Shown here: piece after piece, positions 5,944-8,907 of the stretch
How the letters are laid out: each line of letters begins with the position of its first letter
Position numbering within the stretch: the stretch's first letter is position 1
DNA from: Sedimentisphaerales bacterium
GTDB lineage: Bacteria > Planctomycetota > Phycisphaerae > Sedimentisphaerales > Anaerobacaceae
Length of the DNA stretch: 8,907 nt
NCBI GenBank assembly: GCA_016933985.1
Contig: JAFGTU010000548.1
Span: 1-8,907, forward strand
Direction of reading: 5' to 3'
Translations under genes and position numbers: made by a program
Notes under the pieces: model-generated
Told to the model about the DNA's origin: nothing
Database searches by the model: none
What the model saw: the letters and a program-made list of their open reading frames with translations, nothing else

Positions 5944-6024
5944 GCCACTAAGACACAAAGGCACAAAGAAAGCGAATATAGAAGAAAGATATATAAGGCT
6001 TAGTGTCTTAGTGCCTTCGTGGCG
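5944..6024. repeat. Imperfect inverted repeat built on CACNAAGR octamers, copy 1 (ssb-rpsR spacer)
   Basis: The left arm (5944-5964) is an 8-base tandem pattern CACTAAGA-CACAAAGG-CAC. The right arm (6004-6024) is its imperfect reverse complement, agreeing at 17 of 21 positions, so a long hairpin can form. The segment 5958-6024 matches 8507-8573 at both ends (AAGGCACAAAGAAA at the left; CTTAGTGTCTTAGTGCC then TTCGTGGCG at the right) with a different middle. It fills most of the spacer between ssb and rpsR and ends 17 bases before the rpsR start. I have the impression that repeats of this wording are common in environmental bacterial genomes, but cannot verify it. Confidence 0.75.
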
Positions 6025-6041
6025 AAAGAGAAAGGTAAAAG

Positions 6042-6332
6042 ATGGGAAAAATGGAAAGAAGGCCGCAGAAAGAGACGCAGAAACGAACAAAGAGCGTCGG
6101 CCGGCGAAAGACAGGTTTTGCAGGCGCTCGCGAGCAGACTCAATGCCGGTTTTGCAGGTCCGGCGTAAAATATGTTGACTACAAGGATATTGATACGCTC
6201 TCGAAGCTTTTGACGAATCGAGGCAAGATATACTCTCGCAAGCGCAGCGGCAATTGCGCCGGCTGTCAACGCAAGGCGAAAAGGGCTATCAAGCGCGCGC
6301 GGTATATGGCGTTGCTGCCGTTCACGACTTGA
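6042..6332 (+). CDS. rpsR: 30S ribosomal protein bS18, zinc-ribbon (four-Cys) form
   Basis: It binds 16S rRNA together with S6. Ninety-six residues, with a basic N-terminal extension (about 1-30) before the core. CRFC (Cys35, Cys38) and CAGC (Cys72, Cys75) give the four cysteines of the metal-binding C+ form of S18. VDYKDIDTLSKLLTNRGKI is the signature core, and the C-terminus RAIKRARYMALLPFT is typical. GAAAGG (6029-6034) is a usable ribosome site for the ATG at 6042; an ATG at 6051 (MERRPQ) is a less well-placed alternative. The leader is mostly repeat DNA. Confidence 0.95.
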   Translation: MGKMERRPQKETQKRTKSVGRRKTGFAGAREQTQCRFCRSGVKYVDYKDIDTLSKLLTNRGKIYSRKRSGNCAGCQRKAKRAIKRARYMALLPFTT

Positions 6333-6346
6333 CATAGACAATTGCA

Positions 6347-6378
6347 GATTTCAAATCTCAAATTTCAAATTTGAAATC
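6347..6378. repeat. AT-rich palindrome in the rplI leader
   Basis: GATTTCAAAT (6347-6356) is the exact reverse complement of ATTTGAAATC (6369-6378). Nested inside, 6362-6377 (ATTTCAAATTTGAAAT) is a perfect 16-base palindrome. The composition is far more AT-rich than the flanking ribosomal genes and resembles the text at 840-888. It could act as a stem-loop in the mRNA ahead of rplI or be another dispersed repeat copy. Confidence 0.6.
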
Positions 6379-6390
6379 TTAAATTAAGTA

Positions 6391-6426
6391 AGGGGACAAA
6401 GATGGCAAACGTGATGAAGGTTTTGC
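6391..6426 (+). repeat. rplI translation-start block, copy A
   Basis: These 36 bases hold the ribosome site AGGGGA, the ATG at 6402 and the first eight codons of rplI. They match 8471-8506 at 35 of 36 positions, the only difference being A6398 versus G8478. The match ends inside the ninth codon. Confidence 0.9.
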
Positions 6427-6893
6427 TTTGTGATGACATAGAGAAGCTCGGGTGGCTCGGCGACGTTGTCGAGGTGAAGGTGGGATACGCACGCAATTTT
6501 CTGCTCCCGCAGGGCCTGGCGAAGGCCGCAAGCGAGGCGAACATCAGGTCTATCGCCGACGAGAAAGGCCGTCGCGCCGAGCAGCGCAAGAGCGAGCGTA
6601 TGAAGCTTGAAGAGGCTGCCAAGGCTGTGGAAGGCGCCGAGGCTGTTGTTGCGGCCAAGGCAAACGAGCAAGGTCATTTGTTCGGGTCTGTGGCAGGCCG
6701 TGAGATAGCCGCCAACCTGCGTGCTCAGGGTTTTGCTGTTCCGGACGATGCGGTTCAGCTTGCGGCTCATATAAAGCAGGTTGGCACGCACGCGGTGAGT
6801 CTCAGGTTTGCCGAGGATTTGACCTCTCAGATTAGTGTTGTAGTGGTGGCCGAGTCCTTAGGGGACGAGGCCGGCGAGGCGGAAAAAAGCTGA
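6402..6893 (+). CDS. rplI: 50S ribosomal protein bL9
   Basis: It binds 23S rRNA near the L1 stalk base and helps maintain reading frame. The N-terminal domain reads MKVLLCDDIEKLGWLGDVVEVKVGYARNFLLP from residue 5 onward, the hallmark L9 start. A long charged connecting helix (about 45-90) and the C-terminal domain (about 95-155; GHLFGSVAGREI, VSLRFAEDL) follow. Length is 163. Four residues, MANV, precede the canonical start Met5. AGGGGA (6391-6396) is 5 bases before the ATG at 6402 and too far from the one at 6414, so the longer form is the likely product. L9 normally begins with its first structural strand, so the extension is mildly unusual. The start region is duplicated upstream of the bamA-like gene. 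Confidence 0.95.
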   Translation: MANVMKVLLCDDIEKLGWLGDVVEVKVGYARNFLLPQGLAKAASEANIRSIADEKGRRAEQRKSERMKLEEAAKAVEGAEAVVAAKANEQGHLFGSVAGREIAANLRAQGFAVPDDAVQLAAHIKQVGTHAVSLRFAEDLTSQISVVVVAESLGDEAGEAEKS

Positions 6894-6904
6894 TTCTTTT
6901 GGAA

Positions 6905-6919
6905 CCCCGATTCTCGGGG
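6905..6919 (+). other. Small 6-bp hairpin after rplI
   Basis: CCCCGA (6905-6910) pairs perfectly with TCGGGG (6914-6919) around a TTC loop, 12 bases after the rplI stop. No U-run follows, so it is not a standard terminator. It could serve as a 3'-end stabiliser or pause site. Confidence 0.4.
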
Positions 6920-6958
6920 CCGGTCGGCGTGGGGCGTTACGACTTTAGGGACGGCTCA

Positions 6959-6991
6959 GGCAAGGATAGCAGCGCAGCTTGGCAAGGATAG
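6959..6991 (+). repeat. 11-base direct repeat at the dnaB ribosome site
   Basis: GGCAAGGATAG occurs at 6959-6969 and again at 6981-6991. The second copy supplies AAGGA eight bases before the dnaB ATG. The first is a duplicate Shine-Dalgarno-like site 22 bases upstream with no in-phase start at a useful distance. Confidence 0.6.
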
Positions 6992-6996
6992 GCTGA

Positions 6997-8436
6997 ATGG
7001 CTCGAATGGCACAGACAGATAGTGAAAGAGGGCGGAAACCGGTTGAAGCAGCCGGCTCCGCCAAATCCGACACAACGAGCAGGCAGGCCGTGGTTCGCAG
7101 CATGCCGGAATCACTGGCTGCCGAGGCGGCGGTGTTGGGGTCAATGCTGATCGATCCTCAGTGTATAGGCGACGTGGTCGAGATATTGGGGCGGGAGGCG
7201 TTCTACCGGGTCGAGCACCAGCAGATATTCGACGCCCTGATCGCCCTGTACCAGAAGGGCAAGGGGCAGGCTATCGATGCCGTTCTGCTGCGAGATGAGC
7301 TTGAGAAGCGCAAGTCGCTCGACGAGGTGGGTGGCGTTGAGTACATTGCACGGATACTCGATTCGGTGCCTTCGTCGGCGAACGTGGAGTATTATGCGGG
7401 CATTGTTAAGGAAAAGATGCTGCTGCGAGAGCTGATTGGTGCGGTAAGCGGCGTTCTTGACGATGCTTACAGCCAAAGCGGGGATGTGCGGGAGACACTG
7501 GACGAGGCCGAGCAGCGGATATTTGCGGTTACCGAAAAGAACATCAGCGGGAGCGTCGCTGCGCTGAAGGATTTGGTCGCCCAGACCTACGAGCTGATTT
7601 CAAAGCGCAGCGGGATTCACGTAACGGGGCTGGCGACGGGCTACCATGAGCTTGACGACTTGACGTGCGGGCTGCAGAACGGCGAGATGATCATCGTGGC
7701 GGGCAGGCCGAGCATGGGCAAGACTTCATTGGCCCTGAATATCGCCGAGCATCTTGGGGTTCAGGAGGAGATTCCGCTTGCCCTTTTTTCCCTTGAGATG
7801 GGCAGACAGGCGTTGGCCGAACGGTTTTTATGCAGCGTAGGCGAGGTTGATGCGCAACTGGTTCGCAAAGGCATGCTTAAAACGGAGGACTATCAGACCC
7901 TGGTTGATGCGTGCGGGACGCTTTCCGAGGCGCCGATATTTATCGACGACACCGCGGCGTTGACGCCTCTTGAGCTTCGGGCCAAGGCCAGGCGTCTGAA
8001 GAGCAGATACGATATCCGGTGCGTTATGGTCGATTACCTGCAGTTGATGCACATGGGGGGTCGTGTTGAGTCGCGGCAGCAGGAAATCACGACTATCTCG
8101 CGCTATCTGAAGGGACTGGCAAGGGAATTGGACATACCCGTAGTGGTGCTCAGCCAGTTGAACCGGTCGCCTGAGGGGAGGGAGGGGCACAAGCCGAGAA
8201 TGAGCGATTTGCGGGAAAGCGGCAGTATCGAGCAGGATGCGGACGTGGTTATGCTGCTTCATCGTGAGGATTACTACCGACACGGTGATGAAGGCTATGA
8301 GCCGGACAACACCGCGGAGCTGATAATAGCAAAGCAGAGAAACGGGCCTACGGGCAGCGTGAAGCTGATATTCAGGGAGAAGATCACCCGGTTTGAGAAT
8401 ATGTCTCGCGTCGAGCAGGAGGCGGCTCCATTTTAG
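6997..8436 (+). CDS. dnaB: Replicative DNA helicase DnaB
   Basis: This is the ring helicase that unwinds DNA at the replication fork using NTP. The N-terminal DnaB domain (about residues 35-140; MPESLAAEAAVLGSMLID) precedes a linker and the RecA-like C-terminal domain (about 205-470). Walker A is GRPSMGKT (236-243), Walker B is VMVDYLQL (343-350), and FSLEMGR, LSQLNR, SDLRESGSIEQDADVV and the arginine-finger segment AKQRNGPTG (445-453) are all present. At 479 residues it is normal apart from an N-terminal polar stretch of about 33 residues. No intein interrupts the Walker A or other motifs. A second ATG at 7006 is possible, but AAGGA fits 6997. It closes the rpsF cluster. The downstream gene is in the same frame with no stop between 8437 and the window end. 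Confidence 0.96.
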   Translation: MARMAQTDSERGRKPVEAAGSAKSDTTSRQAVVRSMPESLAAEAAVLGSMLIDPQCIGDVVEILGREAFYRVEHQQIFDALIALYQKGKGQAIDAVLLRDELEKRKSLDEVGGVEYIARILDSVPSSANVEYYAGIVKEKMLLRELIGAVSGVLDDAYSQSGDVRETLDEAEQRIFAVTEKNISGSVAALKDLVAQTYELISKRSGIHVTGLATGYHELDDLTCGLQNGEMIIVAGRPSMGKTSLALNIAEHLGVQEEIPLALFSLEMGRQALAERFLCSVGEVDAQLVRKGMLKTEDYQTLVDACGTLSEAPIFIDDTAALTPLELRAKARRLKSRYDIRCVMVDYLQLMHMGGRVESRQQEITTISRYLKGLARELDIPVVVLSQLNRSPEGREGHKPRMSDLRESGSIEQDADVVMLLHREDYYRHGDEGYEPDNTAELIIAKQRNGPTGSVKLIFREKITRFENMSRVEQEAAPF

Positions 8437-8445
8437 GGGATCGAA

Positions 8446-8472
8446 AGACAGAATACAGAAGACAGAATACAG
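8446..8472 (+). repeat. 13-base tandem duplication after dnaB
   Basis: AGACAGAATACAG is present at 8446-8458 and 8460-8472, a 14-base period. Related words (GAAGACAGAAGATAG, AAGACAGAATAGAG) recur at 8575-8603. The second copy runs into the duplicated rplI start block. Confidence 0.7.
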
Positions 8473-8506
8473 GGGACGAAGATGGCAAACGTGATGAAGG
8501 TTTTGC
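8471..8506 (+). repeat. rplI translation-start block, copy B, in front of the bamA-like gene
   Basis: This is a 35/36 match to 6391-6426, same strand, 2080 bases downstream. It includes AGGGGA, an ATG at 8482 and eight rplI codons (MANVMKVL). It abuts exactly the left end of the CACNAAGR repeat copy at 8507. It keeps an open frame into the POTRA-coding sequence. Confidence 0.9.
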
Positions 8507-8907
8507 AAGGCACAAAGAAAACGAATCCGCCGGCGGCGGATATAAGCCTTAGTGTCTTAGTGCCTTCGTGGCGGAAGACAGAAGATAGAAGACAGAATAG
8601 AGAATCTTGTGTCTTGAGTCTTGAGTCTTGTGTCTTGTTGTGCCTGGTTGCGGGTGTGTCGGTATTGTGCTCCGGCTGCGCGGGATTCGGCGGGCCGCGA
8701 AAGAGCGAGAAAGTGAAACCGGCCCGCGTTACCGCCGCGGCCGGGCGCAACGTTGTCCGGTCGATTGAGTTCAGGGGCAACCATGCGTACAAGGACACGG
8801 CGCTCCGAAAGAAGATCGGCTTCGAGCCCGGAGACTATCTTGACCAGGTCCTGGCGGAGACGGGAGGCGGCATTATAAGTGATTTGTATCGAAAGAAGGG
8901 GTATCCA
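8482..8907 (+). CDS. BamA-like POTRA-domain outer membrane assembly protein (3'-truncated; start uncertain)
   Basis: The last 55 visible residues are a typical first POTRA domain: VVRSIEFRGNHAYKDTALRK (91-110), IGFEPGDYLD and ISDLYRKKGYP at the cut end. BamA-type proteins use such domains to fold beta-barrels into the outer membrane. Before it, residues 50-66 (CVLLCLVAGVSVLCSGC) look like a signal peptide with a near-lipobox, CSGC; Cys at position -3 is atypical. A polar linker follows. The ATG at 8482 has a good ribosome site, but residues 1-49 are encoded entirely by duplicated rplI sequence, a dispersed repeat and tandem heptamers, with no stop. The frame is open from 8437. The native start may have been lost; alternatives are ATG 8494, GTG 8560 and TTG 8614, 8635 or 8638. 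Only 142 codons are visible, so whether this is BamA itself or a POTRA relative is open. Confidence 0.75.
   Translation, partial: MANVMKVLQGTKKTNPPAADISLSVLVPSWRKTEDRRQNRESCVLSLESCVLLCLVAGVSVLCSGCAGFGGPRKSEKVKPARVTAAAGRNVVRSIEFRGNHAYKDTALRKKIGFEPGDYLDQVLAETGGGIISDLYRKKGYP
8507..8573. repeat. CACNAAGR repeat, copy 2, inside the bamA-like ORF
   Basis: It shares both ends with 5958-6024: AAGGCACAAAGAAA, then CGAAT, and on the right CTTAGTGTCTTAGTGCC then TTCGTGGCG. The middle is replaced by the hairpin TCCGCC-GGC-GGCGGA (8526-8540), the same stem seen at 958-972. Both copies are in the same orientation. It is fully open in the bamA frame. Confidence 0.75.
8605..8639 (+). repeat. Five tandem heptamers TCTTGWK
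   Basis: Consecutive units TCTTGTG, TCTTGAG, TCTTGAG, TCTTGTG, TCTTGTT. Because seven is not a multiple of three, the coding read-out repeats every 21 bases as SCVLSLE then SCVLL. The array therefore encodes the residues immediately before, and the first part of, the presumed signal-peptide core. Confidence 0.8.

Noticed and set aside
6905..6919. Hairpin after rplI as a terminator
   Set aside because: The stem is only 6 bp and is followed by GC-rich sequence with no U-run.
6997..8436. Intein or phage-type DnaB
   Set aside because: The Walker A, Walker B and arginine-finger segments are uninterrupted, the length is normal, and the gene sits in the classical chromosomal order after rplI.
8437..8640. 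CRISPR-like or origin-like iteron array
   Set aside because: The repeats are of several unrelated kinds and lengths (14, 36, 67 and 7 bases) without regular spacers; nothing resembles DnaA boxes or a leader.
8433..8798. Open frames on the - strand over the repeat-rich region after dnaB
   Set aside because: They translate repeats (Phe/Val/Ser/Cys-rich text) and oppose a clear POTRA-coding sequence on the + strand.

Overview
The window reads as a chromosomal, almost entirely housekeeping stretch of a Gram-negative bacterium. Every supported gene is on the + strand. The C-terminal end carries the start of a BamA-type POTRA protein, which implies an outer membrane. From the short dispersed repeats and the overall protein style my best guess is a Planctomycetota (Phycisphaerae-like) environmental genome. 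That is an inference from general impression, not something the sequence proves.

Layout: (1) 1-776, the C-terminal two-thirds of a PfkB-family sugar (phosphate) kinase, overlapped at its stop by a 38-residue single-helix membrane ORF. (2) 777-1079, no gene; a mosaic of AT-rich inverted repeats and small GC hairpins. (3) 1080-1151, tRNA-Gln(TTG). (4) 1242-4782, glmU-prs-rplY(ctc)-pth, a conserved gene order linking UDP-GlcNAc and PRPP synthesis to ribosomal protein bL25 and peptidyl-tRNA recycling. (5) 4849-8436, rpsF-ssb-rpsR-rplI-dnaB, the classical ribosome/replication cluster. (6) 8437-8907, a repeat-built leader running in frame into a lipoprotein-like signal segment and a POTRA domain that is cut by the window end.

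No convincing factor-independent terminator lies between the tRNA and the window end, so the two conserved clusters could be read as one long transcription unit of translation, envelope-precursor and replication genes.

The most unusual signal is non-coding in origin. A 36-bp block carrying the ribosome binding site, start codon and first eight codons of rplI (6391-6426) recurs with one mismatch at 8471-8506. There it is in frame with the bamA-like gene and is followed directly by a second copy of the repeat that forms the ssb-rpsR spacer. The predicted N-terminus of the envelope protein therefore appears to be assembled from duplicated and repeat DNA. I see no phage, transposase, CRISPR array or defence system, and no convincing new multi-gene system; the rest is well-conserved core genome with a few residue-level oddities in GlmU, Prs, Pth and S6.
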